Shown here piece by piece: positions 12,442-24,301 of a stretch of 64,000 nt of DNA; positions within the stretch are counted from its first letter, which is position 1, and each line of letters opens with the position of its first letter. The translations under genes were made by a program, and so were the position numbers. The stretch comes from Saccoglossus kowalevskii. Taxonomy: Eukaryota; Hemichordata; Enteropneusta; Harrimaniidae. The notes beneath the pieces are model-generated. The model was not told the origin of the DNA and made no database searches. It saw only the letters and a program-made list of their open reading frames with translations. Where the stretch lies: NCBI RefSeq assembly GCF_000003605.2, contig NW_003151755.1:40840-104839 (forward strand). Reading direction: 5' to 3'.

Positions 12442-13519
12442 GTAGGGCCACTAAAGTTTACTGCCTGTCTCTTACGTATTAATTGCCACCATCTGTGTGG
12501 AACAGTGTTCATATAGGGATAGATTCAGATTCAGATATACGATGATTTCACTGACATGATAGCACTGATTTTATATATCTGTATTGGTGGTGAATTGTAA
12601 AATCAGCTGTTTATCTGTATCTTATTAGATAATCCACATTGTTTACTGCATGTGTACCATGGGTTTTATACTCAATAACAACCTAACCTTAGGCCAATTT
12701 GAATTTATACGGTTAGTGTTTGAATTTTTACTGTTGGTGACCCATGCATGCGTGAGTGGCACTTTGATGTAATAATATCGATAATGTTACCTTCATGAAC
12801 ACACGCTTTATTTGTACTTTATTTGTACGGCTTAACTGACATAGGAGGTGACAGCAGCTCTCAGTGAGGTCACATAGATAAACCTACTGACAGCACAACA
12901 ACAGTCTGCTTCAGTATACAGGTATGGCACCGTGTGTCAGCAGCGTCAGTCCATGGGGTCGTATATGTCACCTGTGCACAAGGCTATCCTCTGTTCTCCA
13001 GCGTCTTTATTTGGAAATAAATCACTACGCATTCTGTCTGTGTGTACACATCACGTTTCCCATGCTTCAATGAATTCCCATGATTTATTGATATTTATCT
13101 ACTACTAGGACTAAATTATTCTCTAAAAGTTTTGGATTTCGGAATCCTAAACAGTAATTACTGACTTTCTCTCGACTTAGCAGTGTTTTTTACCTTTAAT
13201 CCCAAGTCTATAAGTTCGGAAACTACACTTATCTTTTCTAAAATTTTTAAAGAAACAATTTAATAGATCTTTTGTCATCTGTATGGCTAGTTCCCCATGT
13301 AATAAAAAGTCATAACATAACCTTAACGAGTTTCTGCTTTGCACAATACAAACCCCCATAGGGGCTACGTTACCAATCCAGGTGTTAGTACTTACCTAGG
13401 CATGACAGCAAAGTCACATTTTTTTCTATCTCATCTTCCGGCACATTTCCACTTGATTATCAATCCACCCGTTCTTTTATCTTTTCTATATCTTTTCTAT
13501 ATTTCATTTTGTGTCTGAA
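12442..13519. other. Probable intron 1, left part; no gene seen
   Basis: If the candidate first exon is right, this begins a 17 kb first intron. It holds chance open frames only. Confidence 0.4.
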
Positions 13520-13728
13520 TACTGTAAAACATGTTGAAAAAGCGAAATGCAATTTTAGCGAATTGTGGTAAAATGACGTAATAACGAAATGTTGATTTAG
13601 CGAATCTCCAAGCCTTGGCCATTTTGAATTTACAATAAAGTCATCAGCCACATCTTGAATTAGCGAATCAGTTTTCTCGCTAAATTCGCTAAAATGACAT
13701 GCTCGCGAAAAAGACATGTTTGACAGTA
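13520..13728. mobile_element. TACTGT-type MITE candidate, 209 bp
   Basis: The ends are inverted: TACTGTAAAACATG at the left and CATGTTTGACAGTA at the right. The inside is rich in 'agcga/tcgct' words, as in the related elements at 22118, 47832 and 58714. No coding capacity. A TA target duplication would fit a mariner-like origin but cannot be separated from the repeat ends. Confidence 0.5.
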
Positions 13729-14954
13729 GTTATCGAATACAAAAACTGGAAAAAAAATTGTGCCACAGGTTTGCAGCAAAGTTCTTAAATATATGTTTAT
13801 CAGTGTCTGCAGACTTAAACTGACAATGTACGGAATAATCCTCTCTGCTGTTGAATACAAAGATTAGTTTTTCAACTTTAGATATGTCACGGAGTTCAGA
13901 GAAAACAGTTCTACTTTTGTACCAACTCTGAGTATCAAGATTAATCTTATATGCTTTAAGAAACAATCCAGGATTTAGGTGCTCAAAGTTTTTATGAACA
14001 TGTATTTGTGCCACAGTATTCTATGCCATTTTATGCCGTGTGAATTTGGTTTCCCCCAAATTATATAATTTGTTATTTCTTAAAAAAATGTTTAGGTAGA
14101 AAAGAAATAAGTTCATATAAATAAACTTTGGGAAAGGAAACAAAGTTTCTATAATTAGATAAGCACTTTCAGTGAAAGGTCTCGGCTTTTGAAAAAAAAG
14201 ATATAGAAGTAAAATTATATAGCAATGTTGTTCAGTTCATTTTGCTGCTTGGGTAGGTTTTAACATAAAACGTGTTTATAGCTTCATGCGACACTGAAAA
14301 TAGAAACAGTGAATATGAGAACACAAACCCACAAATGTTTTTAAGTTGTTAAAAAGAGAAATGGTTTGATGTATCTTGTAATTTTGCTCAATACATTCAA
14401 TTAAATTTTATAAAATTCCCATGTTAAACTGTTACAAATATTTTACTCCACTTGGTCATTTTAGCAATTATTTGTTTGTTGCTTGTTTACTCAACCAGCG
14501 AAGATCCAATATGTAGATTATTCTAGTGTGTAAGGTATTCAAGAAAATTCAGTTTTAATAAAAAAACAAAACAACATACAGTTCTTGTACTGTAGTTCAC
14601 CTGTTTTCACTTTGAGTTAATAACAGAATTTGTCGGTCCTTTCTGTCAATACCAGATAGACTGTTGGGTTGACATTGTAATCTTAGATGGACTTGCTCTG
14701 TTGGTATTCCGTCTCCTACCTAGGGACTATGAATTGCTTTTATTAAGTTTGAACTTTGAAAGACCACGTTGACCTATCCTGTGGAACAATGAGCTTCAGA
14801 ACGACTCATGCAGTGCAAAAACAGACATCTTGCAGCGGTACAAGGTGTTCTATAAATAATGTATAAACTGCTTTCAGTCTGTGCCTCCTTGAATCACAAC
14901 TATTGTGCTGTCTATTGCACTACAGTATTATTATTTCTTTGTTTAAAATTGTTA
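13729..14954. other. Probable intron 1; no gene seen
   Basis: AT-rich sequence, chance open frames only. Confidence 0.45.
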
Positions 14955-14968
14955 TTTATTCATTTATT

Positions 14969-15548
14969 TTTTTTTTTTTAGCTCCGCTGTCGACTTTGTC
15001 GAGCGGAGCTTATCATATGAGTGATTGTCTGGCGTCCGGCGTCCGTGTCAATGTTTTACTTTTTCGACTTCTTCTTGAAAACTACAAGCCTGAATGCTTT
15101 GATACTTGGTGTATATGTACCTTGGGTAGACCTCTCTCAGATTTGTTCATTTTATGATCATATCTTCAATTCTCTAATTTTTGTCATTTTTGGTAAAAAG
15201 TGATATTTTCAACTTCTTGTTAAAAACGACAAGTCCAATTGCTTTGATATTATTACATATATAGGTACTACATGTGGACCTCTCTCAGATTTGTTCATTT
15301 TGTAATGATATCTTTAATTATCTAATTTTGGTGAATATTTTTGTCATTTTTGGTAAAAAGTGATATTTTCTTCGTGTTAAAAACCCCAATCATTTATGGT
15401 GAAAAATGATATTTTTGAATTCTTGTTGAAAACAGCAAGTCCCATTGCATTGATACTATGCATATTGTTCATTTTCTAATGATATCTTCTGTTCTTTAAT
15501 TGAAATGTGCATTGCTAACAGCGGAGCTATCTCAGCCGAGAGGCTGCT
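14969..15548 (-). mobile_element. Dispersed 0.57 kb non-autonomous retroelement, copy 2 (intact ends)
   Basis: This is the best-defined copy. A 14-bp direct repeat tttattcatttatt lies at 14955-14968 and 15549-15562, and a poly-T run (about 14967-14979) sits inside the left end. That is the pattern of an A-tailed element copied by LINE machinery and inserted on the - strand, so a SINE-like element is likely. The left end carries a hairpin AGCTCCGCT..AGCGGAGCT, and AGCGGAGCT recurs near the right end at 15520-15528. The body holds tandem modules with ttcttgttgaaaac and ttggtaaaaagtgatat. No protein is encoded. An A-box-like TAGCTCCGCTGT is present near the 5' end of the - strand, but no clear B box. 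Confidence 0.72.
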
Positions 15549-15562
15549 TTTATTCATTTATT

Positions 15563-18500
15563 GTTTCAAATAAAATTAGATGTAGGAAGAAAATGAGTAA
15601 GAACAAAAATTCATTCCAAAAATTTGTTCTAAATTGATTCAAACTTTCTGTAGATTTTTAATCAGTCAAATTTTGATTTTTCAGTCTGATTTCAATTTTT
15701 ATATAAATAATCAGTTTTCTGACTGTTCTAATTCAGGTCTTGAACAAAACTGAGTAAAAAAGACCAAATCTGATATTTGACCTGTTGATGAATTGGAATA
15801 ATTAATTGTGTTTGGTACTGTCAACAAGTTGATACTAACACACCCATTTATAAAAGACATGAATTGATGCTAATTATAGCAACACCTGTGAAAAATAGGT
15901 TACCACGGTAACAGATGTATGTAATTTTAATTCGCCCATTCATATCCATAAATCTTGTGTCTGTTTCTGTCTCGTTTCGTATCAAAGCATTGTATTATAC
16001 AGTGTTTTTATAAACAGTGAAGTGAGTGAAGATCAAATAAAAAAATATCTCTGCAAACAGCGGCATCCAAATACTGAAATAGGTGATTTTCCGTTCAACT
16101 GCGAGATGCATGAAAGACGCGCATCAAACGTCTGCCGCAAAAATTGAACGATTTGATTTTGAACTTGAATTTCTTTGTTTCGTAACTCACATCGACCGGC
16201 CGATCGTCGATAGACGAATATTGCTTTTGAATATCCTTACTTTATAATCGAAATTGCCTATCATCAAATGTGGACAGCACATTATTAAGCATGGAAATGC
16301 CCCCAAAATATTCTTGTTTGTCGAATCCCACGCGATGTTTAATGCCACTACGACGCTATGACCTTTGTTTGTCCTGTTTTTTCGTTCGATTTCACGCATA
16401 AGGCGTAAAATAAGAATGAATCGTTTTAAAGTTAGGTAAAAATACGTAACTAGTGTTAATATTAAGTCATCTGCCATTAAAATATTGTGAAAGCAAGATA
16501 GTCTTATAACTTCTTGAATCACCAAATCATTCTATTTCACAGTCTGAATTTGTCAAATATGTAGGTATCATCATTATGTTGGAGTATAATATATAATAGG
16601 AATTTGATAATTGATATATATTGTTGGTATATTGTTTTTTGATTGGACTTTGATCATTGTACATGAAAGAAATGTACTTATCTTCAATTACTACAAAATT
16701 TTTGAAGATCATCTCTATCTGTGGCCAAGCTTATCGTTCCTCCTTAGACGACATCTCTATACAACTCTCAGTGTTTCAGTTTTTGCTCTGTTTCACACAT
16801 TGCATCGTGGGAAAATAATATTTTCAGACAATATTTGCATACAACAGCACATACTAGTGTTAAAATACAGCCAAACTTATGTATAGCAGCCATCCAATAG
16901 ACTTCATTAAATATACAGGTGATTTTTATACAAATGTTGGACTATTTTTTTATGGGTCGCCAATTCATATATCTTACATAATATTTGTCTACAAAATAAT
17001 GAGATAGTAATGTTGCATCCAAACCACAATCAAACAAGTTTTACTTGGACAATTAACAAAATTGATTCATAAACAGAATTGTAATTAGTATTTGGTTCTC
17101 TAAACAAAAGTGAATCTGCAAAAAATTGCTGAAAAGGTGGTCACATAAGACAGGTTTTGTTGCTCATTTGTTATACCCTGGGACTGCTTAGTTTGTTTTT
17201 GAGTTGATGGGAGATACAGTTGTAGGTACCATATATTTTCCCTGCACATTTCTAGCAGAACAATGTACATTTCGTGCTATAGAGCACTAAAAGTTAGTCA
17301 CTTGGCAGTTGTCTACTCATTGTTCTTTATTCAAGATACTGACAGAGATATATTTGTATTTAGAAAACTTACAAATGTGATAATTAATACAATTAGAATT
17401 AACTGATGTTGTTGATAGGATCTGTGAGACTACATATATATGCATTTTATCCGCGGGGTAACAGTTCTTTCATCTATCACAATGAACAATAAAAGAAACA
17501 GAACCAGTCACGTGATTGCCAGAAGTCAGTAGTATTGAGTATCTTATTGTTACGTACAAAGTATCGCCATTGATATCAGATTCTAGCGTATACCGGGGCT
17601 CGTTATTTACAGCATTTGCACTCAGTCTCAACATGGTCACTTCGACCTCACGTTTGCATGATCGAATCTCCCAGTGTATCCCGTTATTGTAGTTTCATAA
17701 TCCTTCATACAATTACCTCATTATTGTACATCTGTTTACTCAAACATGTAGAAAATATCGAAGACGTGTCAGTAGTCAAATGAATCTTAAAGCTGCTCAG
17801 ATAATGGGACAAAAATGTAACTAGTATCACATGCTCTGAAAATCTTATTGAAGTCACACAGTGGCTGACAAGATGTAACAAAATACATGGTATCCCCATT
17901 AGAGTGACATTCATTGAATATCCCATCATAATTATGAGAAATAATGATATTTACATAATTTATTTTCTTGAAATGCAAATTAATACTCTGTACACAGTCC
18001 CTCTATAACAGAAAGTTGTAAAATATATGAAATATTACAGTTAAAAGCAAAAAATAAAATACGCTAATCCCCCCTAAGACAATATACGTTTCGAGACCGG
18101 TGATAAAGGGACTGTGCTAAAAGGTTAGGTTTCTACTCTGTTGTGTTTCTACCATGTATTTTCTTTCTTAAATGTTCTCCTTAATGTTAACACTTGAGCA
18201 CCATAATTTTGTCTGTTTTTGTATAATCTTTCTATGTTTATTTTGATAATTTTGAGCCCAATGGACATAATTTCCAATTGGCTACAAGTCTTAATAAAGA
18301 TTTCGGAAAAATTATGGAAAAAACTATGTGGGTTTAAAATTTGGGAATGGTGACATAAGTGCTCAAAGGATTGAAATCCATTTGAGCAATCAAAATATTT
18401 TGTAATTATTTGTACCAGACACGTATTTTTCCATTGGCCTATTTGCCTAATGCCTATTTGGGTAAAATTTGTATGGCTGTATAAATTGTTGATCAACTCA

Positions 18501-18992
18501 ATCATCACAGCATTTGGTTCTTGAACTGATTATTCCATTGGTGTACATAGGACAAAACATAGAAACACATCTCACTAAGTTGGTGTAAATCTCTTGTTAT
18601 TTCTTTACAAAGAGTCAAAAAGAAAATGCATATTAAACATTCAATGGAAACTGAGGGATGTATAGAAATTCAAATTAGCTTTGCTCGGAGTTGAGTTTTA
18701 ACACTTGATGTACTGACCCATACATATCCTGCTCAGTATAAGTATGTTATTTGCAATTCACAAAAACACGGGAAGTTACACTTGATTTAAATTACATTCA
18801 TACTGAATAGTTTAGCCAGTGAATATTGTAGTGTTTGACCCTTCTTCCTACTTTGCATTGAAATTCATGGATGATGTGATTATAACTATACTTGGCCATA
18901 CTATGCATGAGTCAATCAGTACTTGACAGGAAACAGGGTTACCCTCTCATGCTTCATCAATGTTCACCTTGTAACATTCTCATACGAAAATT
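15563..18992. other. Probable intron 1; CpG-rich patch, no gene seen
   Basis: Mostly AT-rich. The stretch at about 16070-16420 is unusually rich in CpG and includes the near-palindrome atcgaccggccgatcgtcga at 16191. It could be an alternative promoter, but no exon or start is supported there. Confidence 0.4.
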
Positions 18993-19012
18993 ATTTTTTC
19001 CATAGACCTCAA

Positions 19013-19141
19013 TTAAAGCGGGAGGGTCGTCACCTACACACTCGCAGGAATTGAGTTCCAAGCGACGATAACAACACATCCTAAAAGCGCAAAGGCTCAA
19101 GCTATCTGACGCATGTGCAGGTGACGACTCCCCCGCTTTAA
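19013..19141 (-). mobile_element. TTAAAGCGGG MITE, 129 bp copy
   Basis: Terminal inverted repeats: left TTAAAGCGGGAGGGTCGTCA, right tgacgactcccccgctttaa. The interior (caagcgacgataacaac) matches the complement of the element at 38574, so the two are the same family in opposite orientation. TTAA at both outer ends suggests a TTAA-targeting origin. No coding capacity. Confidence 0.75.
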
Positions 19142-19252
19142 TATGGAAACTTAAAAAATAGGACTATTTACAAATATTTTTATGAGGGTAAAATAAGTGA
19201 TTTGTGAAATCAAATAGAAGAGTGTCATAATTACAGTCAGTATGAAGCTGAA

Positions 19253-19328
19253 CTTACAAGATTGTATCTGATTGGCTACCCAACCATAACAATTAACAAT
19301 TGGACCAATCAGAGAGCAGCTTGTGTAT
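19253..19328 (+). repeat. CCAATCAG inverted-repeat element, copy 1
   Basis: A short element with inverted ends CTGATTGG..CCAATCAG, preceded by cttacaagattgt and followed by agcagcttgt. Related copies lie at 19697 (same strand) and 52175 (opposite strand). It carries two inverted CCAAT boxes, the core bound by NF-Y. Confidence 0.6.
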
Positions 19329-19696
19329 GTTGAAAGTTTTTTTCGTTGTATTGTATTCTGCCTTGTGTATCAGCTTAGACTCAACATTTTTATACTTGAA
19401 AGTCGCCAAAATAAAGCTGGATCTGCTGCACTAATACTGACAATATTGAATCAGTTGACCCAGCTTTATGGATTTCACAGGTTGAATGATCATCTGGAAA
19501 GGTGGTTATGGAAAAATTTTGCATGTGCAACTGGCCAATGATTTTTTTTTCATGCCACGTATAGTGTCTAAAGCATTCATAAATTTGCATAATCTGAATG
19601 GATACCAAAATATTACTAACACTGTAGTTATGTGCTTGGTGAATGGCTTAAAAATAGTGGAATGCTTCATAGATTCTGAGTCAAGTCTAAGCCACT
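19329..19696. other. Probable intron 1; no gene seen
   Basis: Unique-looking AT-rich sequence between two copies of the CCAATCAG element. Confidence 0.4.
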
Positions 19697-19762
19697 TAGA
19701 AGACTGTTTCTGATTGGCTACACAACATAATAATCAAGCCAATCGAAAAGCAGCTTGTTTGC
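19697..19762 (+). repeat. CCAATCAG inverted-repeat element, copy 2
   Basis: It shares cttagaagactgt, ctgattggctac, ccaatcg and aaagcagcttgttt with copy 1 and is shortened in the middle. Confidence 0.55.
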
Positions 19763-21919
19763 TGGCATGTTCTTTCAACAAATCAAGTCATCTCTTGCTT
19801 TGACTCAACTGTAGATGCTCAGTATAATTGCATTACCCATGATGCACTCTGTTTTCTTTCTCATCTTTCAACAAAACACAGCCATACATACTTGCATTGT
19901 TTTGGGAATTCCAGTGCATAACCATTCATGCTCCTGACCATGAAATATTCCATGGTTCTGTGACCTGCCAATGCAAAACAAACGTTTCCGAAGTTGACCT
20001 CTGTATTGGTAGTGTCCACAATTAATTTTATTATCAGTCATCTTATTTGTTGGAAACCACGTAGTTGCATATTTAAAAGATACCCACCCACAAGTCATTG
20101 TGTTTTTTGTGTTGTGTCTACTCAAGGCTATACATCATCTGTGTGCATAGTCCTGTATGTTATCAGGTGTAACAGTGCGTTTAATATATGTGAAAGTATC
20201 TTCTATGTATGCTTTTATATCCAGACTGATATTTTATTTCATTGAACAATAGAATACTTCAATTTGTTGAAAACTCTTTTTGACTTTCAAGCACACATGC
20301 AAGATTAAAGAGTTCCAACCCATTATCCTCTTTGGTTGATTTGCATACCAATAGTTGGCAGGTCATGGCTATTAACTGTCTACTTTAGTTTTTACAAGTG
20401 CCATTGTTAAGTGGTATTGTATTGTGTCCCATAAATAATGCTATTAGCTTCTCCAATGATGTACATTCCTGCCAAATTAACAGTCTTTTTAGGTGCACCA
20501 AACCTCAGATGACATTCTCGAGAATGCCAGGCCATTTCTGTTGATGCCCCACTTTGACTGCATTTTGATGCCCCACTTTGACTGTATTGATTCTCTTCAA
20601 TTGAAATTGATATTTTTGTCACGGTTTGAATATTTCTGGGCAAGTGTGGTTTCAAAATTGAATGCTGTGATTCTTTGAACCCAAAATAATAGAGAATATT
20701 ATCATCATAATTTTTCCCATCATAAAATGCAACATTATACATTTATTTGTCATGAAGCGTTATTATTGGCTGGCATACAATGACAATTGTGATAAGTGTA
20801 GTTTGGTAGGTGAGCTACAGAGTCATAACATGAAGTGTTGTGTTGTATATAAAGGCGTTGGTTTATTGATGGCTAACACACAATGACAATAGCATTAAGT
20901 CATGCATTATAATTCCAGTGTGTCCACGAATCACAGGCTTCATCACATTCACCAGGTACATACATCAAGCTGCACCATTTATCAATAGGGGGGTGATGAC
21001 ACCATCAGTAAGGTTGGTGACACCTGGAAACAGAAATGACAATAGCATTACACTAAATTTGAACAAATAATTTAATAGGTCATTGGAGGTTAATAAAGTA
21101 TGTCAAATAAAATCTAACCATCCTGGCATGTCCCCTCCATTATATGAAGTGGTTTCCCCCCTATGTCAGTTGCTAATATGGTTTGTCTTTAGAATAACAG
21201 AAGGTGCACTCATTATCCATCTGGCTGTCTGTTCTGGTTGTTTGGCAAAGTAGAAAGTAGATATGGTTTTAATTTGTTGCCTGTACTTATAGCCATGATA
21301 CAAAGTATGCCAGGGTAAGTTCTACATGGTTTAGTCACTGTCTTTGACTTTGTCATTACAAATCATCATTACATTTACCAGCCATCTCATGTTGTCTCAG
21401 TTATTCTACATACTAATAATTCTGTTGGAACGTGTGTTATAAGTGATATTTATCGGACTGACTTGTTTTTTAATCTTGTTTGCTGAAAACATGGATTCCT
21501 GCGGTGAGTGAGTTCAATGGCGTAACTTCGGAACACTACATACATTGATTTTGCAGTCACTACCTTCCCCTTCTATATGTGTATTTGTTCGTGCTGCCCT
21601 CGGTCATTCTTAAACCACACAGCATTTTGTCTGACATGAATGTGGACTATTTAGAGCTGCACATTGGTGAGTTTTATGGATCGATGAACAATTTGCAGTA
21701 GTTGATCTATTGTTTGGCGTCAAAGCTCTGATTATTCTTGCAGGCGGGTCACCAAGAATAGGGGGAGGTCTTGAAAGTTTTTAGGTTTAAAAAACTGTTT
21801 TCAAACTAACGTCCAAAAGAAAAAAAAAAGTTAGCCACAATGGACTTGTGTATAATGAATTGTTAAACTATGAAAATAACAAACATACCTCGTTCTCCAT
21901 TTTCAAAAGCCCTTTTCAG
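19763..21919. other. Probable intron 1; no gene seen
   Basis: AT-rich sequence. A 24-bp segment (gatgccccactttgactg plus spacer) is duplicated in tandem at about 20543-20590. ATG GAT TCC TGC followed by a strong donor at 21491-21503 is a rival, weaker candidate for the first coding exon. Confidence 0.45.
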
Positions 21920-22017
21920 TACAGTAAAATAATTTATTTTCACTGACATTTTACAAGTTCACATGGATACCTATCAGTGAAAATAAAACCCAGTCAGAAG
22001 TTAATAAATTTACAGTA
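21920..22017. mobile_element. TACTGT-type MITE candidate, short copy
   Basis: The ends are tacagtaaaataatttatttt at the left and aataaatttacagta at the right, with tttcactga/tcagtgaaa inverted inside. It resembles the neighbouring element at 22118 and that at 47832. Confidence 0.45.
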
Positions 22018-22117
22018 CTAAAGTATTCTTGCAAAAGATTTGCATTTGTAGTTTCTTTGCCAACAAATTATTTGTATAACCTCTCAATATATGAAAGAAG
22101 TTTTTTGATTGACTAAG

Positions 22118-22295
22118 TACAATACTTTATTTTAGCTTGGAATTAATTTTCGCTGAGGGAATGATTCAGTGAAAATAAAATCCAGCGGATATACCTTTTT
22201 TTCTATGTTTTACATTCAACTCAATTCCATACAAAACACACAGAAAGCCTTTTCAGAGAAAATTAATTCCAGCTAAAACCAAGTATTTTACAGTA
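22118..22295. mobile_element. TACTGT-type MITE, 178 bp copy
   Basis: Inverted ends: left tacaatactttattttagct, right agctaaaaccaagtatttta plus cagta. The inside has gaattaattttcgctga and its inverse. The same family is seen at 47832 and, cut by a gap, at 58714. The interior word ctatgttttacattcaactc is shared with 58714. Confidence 0.65.
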
Positions 22296-24114
22296 TCCAA
22301 CTTAAAAGTCTGAAATTATATAATGAGCTTGCTTATTGGCTGATTTTTTGTGTGTGATTTTTTATCCATTTCACATGGATACTAAAGTCAATATTGTATT
22401 TGTCTTGTCAAAAGTTGAAAACTAAGAAAGTGTAGGTTAATAATAATAGTGTAGAAGAAGTTAATGGTACACGTAATATATTGGTAATATTTGTTTTTAG
22501 CAATTTTTTTAAGCCGGTATGTTAATTTAAAAAATAAACAGCCAAAATTTGTCACCATGGTGAATTATATTTGTACCTCGTTATTACCTTGCTGTCAAGC
22601 AGACCCAGTTTTAATATTTCTCTGCTGGCATCTTTATCTGCAATATTTCCAATCTTTATGAACACTGTCTATAAATAGCCTGAAAATTCTAGTTTGAGTT
22701 CTCATAAAATATGAACATCTGTCGTATTAATTGTTTTAACGGGATGTGATTAGTTTCACTGCTCACAGGATTTAAATTGATAGAATTCCGGGTTTAAACA
22801 AAAACTATCGGGTTTGGTTTTGGTCATTAATCAATGTTTTTTTCAAGCCTTATTATCGCTCAGTTACAATTTGTACCTCATTTCCATTCTATCAATTTAT
22901 CATCTCTGAAACTTTTCCCTTGACGTCAGTAACACTAACAACATTCTTATCAAACTACATGTTTACTAAACTAACATTCATGACGGGAAGTGTGTGGCTG
23001 CAAAAACACTCCTTCATCGTCAAACATTATTGTATTAGAAGCAGTGCTTAGTTCTCGCTATCTCGTTCAGTTTATAGCAGAGTTGGTTCTAATAGTTGAA
23101 GCGATGTCGTGACCTTCCCATCACACTTATATGTAAATTACATGCGAGTGACTTCTTACAGCATTGTAGTGTCCAAACAGGCTTGGTAACTATGGTTACA
23201 GTTTTGTAGCTTGCAGAGTTTGAGCTTCAGTGCTCTCAGGGCACCAAATTCTGTGGCCAAAATTTCTGAAACTATCTTAGATTATGGAAATTGTGATAAA
23301 AATATTTGAAGGGCACAAGGCATTCGGGTTTGGCATCTTTGCAATTTTGTTATATGGTCTCCATGAATTCTGAGTCCTGAGCTTGATACTCATAATTGTT
23401 CTTCTTTTTTTACTGTTGTTCGCATATAACTTTGAACTACTGCTACATTTAGCAAGTCTGTAATTAATGATATCCTAAATGACCAGTCATAGCTACAGGT
23501 GGAATAAGAAACTGTTCATGACCTTGCCCCAAGACTGTACTTCACTTAATTCAAGGGTCAGTAACAGTTCTGTGATAGATGGACTGTGAATCTGTTAAAT
23601 CCATATATCAGGTTTCATCCAATATCTTATATCACATTTCATACTTGAAAGTCATGCTTAATTTCATCCAGTATTAGGAAGTGCTGACACTTCCAAAATC
23701 AATATTGTTCCAGGGTATTCAATACACCAATGTTAATCTATAGTGTAAGCAATTTACTCCTGTACTCTTTGTTACATTGTTTGGATTGTAGTGGATACTG
23801 ACTGAATTAATGAGGCTCACACCTACACAGTACGTCACTTTGTTGGTGATACTGAAGTGAGAAGGGGTTCTATTATAGGTTAAATGTAATAGATGAAATT
23901 TGAAGAGTATGTTACTGGGCATTGTAGTGTGGTATATGTTTTCTGTTATCAGAAGACACTGTGGGACAGCCTGCCACTGTACCTAGCTTTATTGGATTAT
24001 ACTTGATCATTAATTAACAGTATTTCCACAATGCTGCTATTCACCAAGTAATCTGGCTAAGCACTTACTAGTCTCTGGTGTAAATCAACTCAGTTGAACT
24101 CCCATAATACAGGA
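22296..24114. other. Probable intron 1; no gene seen, one CRE-like site
   Basis: AT-rich sequence. The full palindrome TGACGTCA occurs at 22921-22928. It matches the CREB/ATF consensus, but nothing else supports a function. Confidence 0.4.
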
Positions 24115-24301
24115 TACTGTAAGCATTTAGTTTCAGGATTTGATCATTTAATGGAATTTAAGAGAACAACGTTTTCCAAAAGTCGTAATTATGTGCATCT
24201 CGGACAAAGACCCCAGTAAATTTTTCACTCTACAAAATTTCCTGATTTTCACTTGGCGTTCAAAATTTGTCACTCGTGAAATAATATTATTGTTTACAGT
24301 A
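24115..24301. mobile_element. TACTGTAA-ended MITE candidate, 187 bp
   Basis: The left end tactgtaagca and right end tgtttacagta are inverted repeats with one mismatch. The interior is not clearly related to the other TACTGT elements, so this may be a separate family or a chance pair. Confidence 0.35.

Noticed and set aside
16187-16525. 112-codon open frame on the - strand
   Set aside because: No recognisable domain and no supporting splice structure. Its partial overlap with the CpG-rich patch is the only point of interest.
21491-21503. ATGGATTCCTGC followed by donor ggtgagtg as first coding exon
   Set aside because: The phase also fits exon 2, but it gives only four residues and no upstream promoter-like features. 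The candidate at 12402 is longer and better supported. Kept as an alternative.
22921-22928. TGACGTCA as a functional CRE
   Set aside because: A single eight-base match is expected by chance at this scale, and there is no nearby start or exon.
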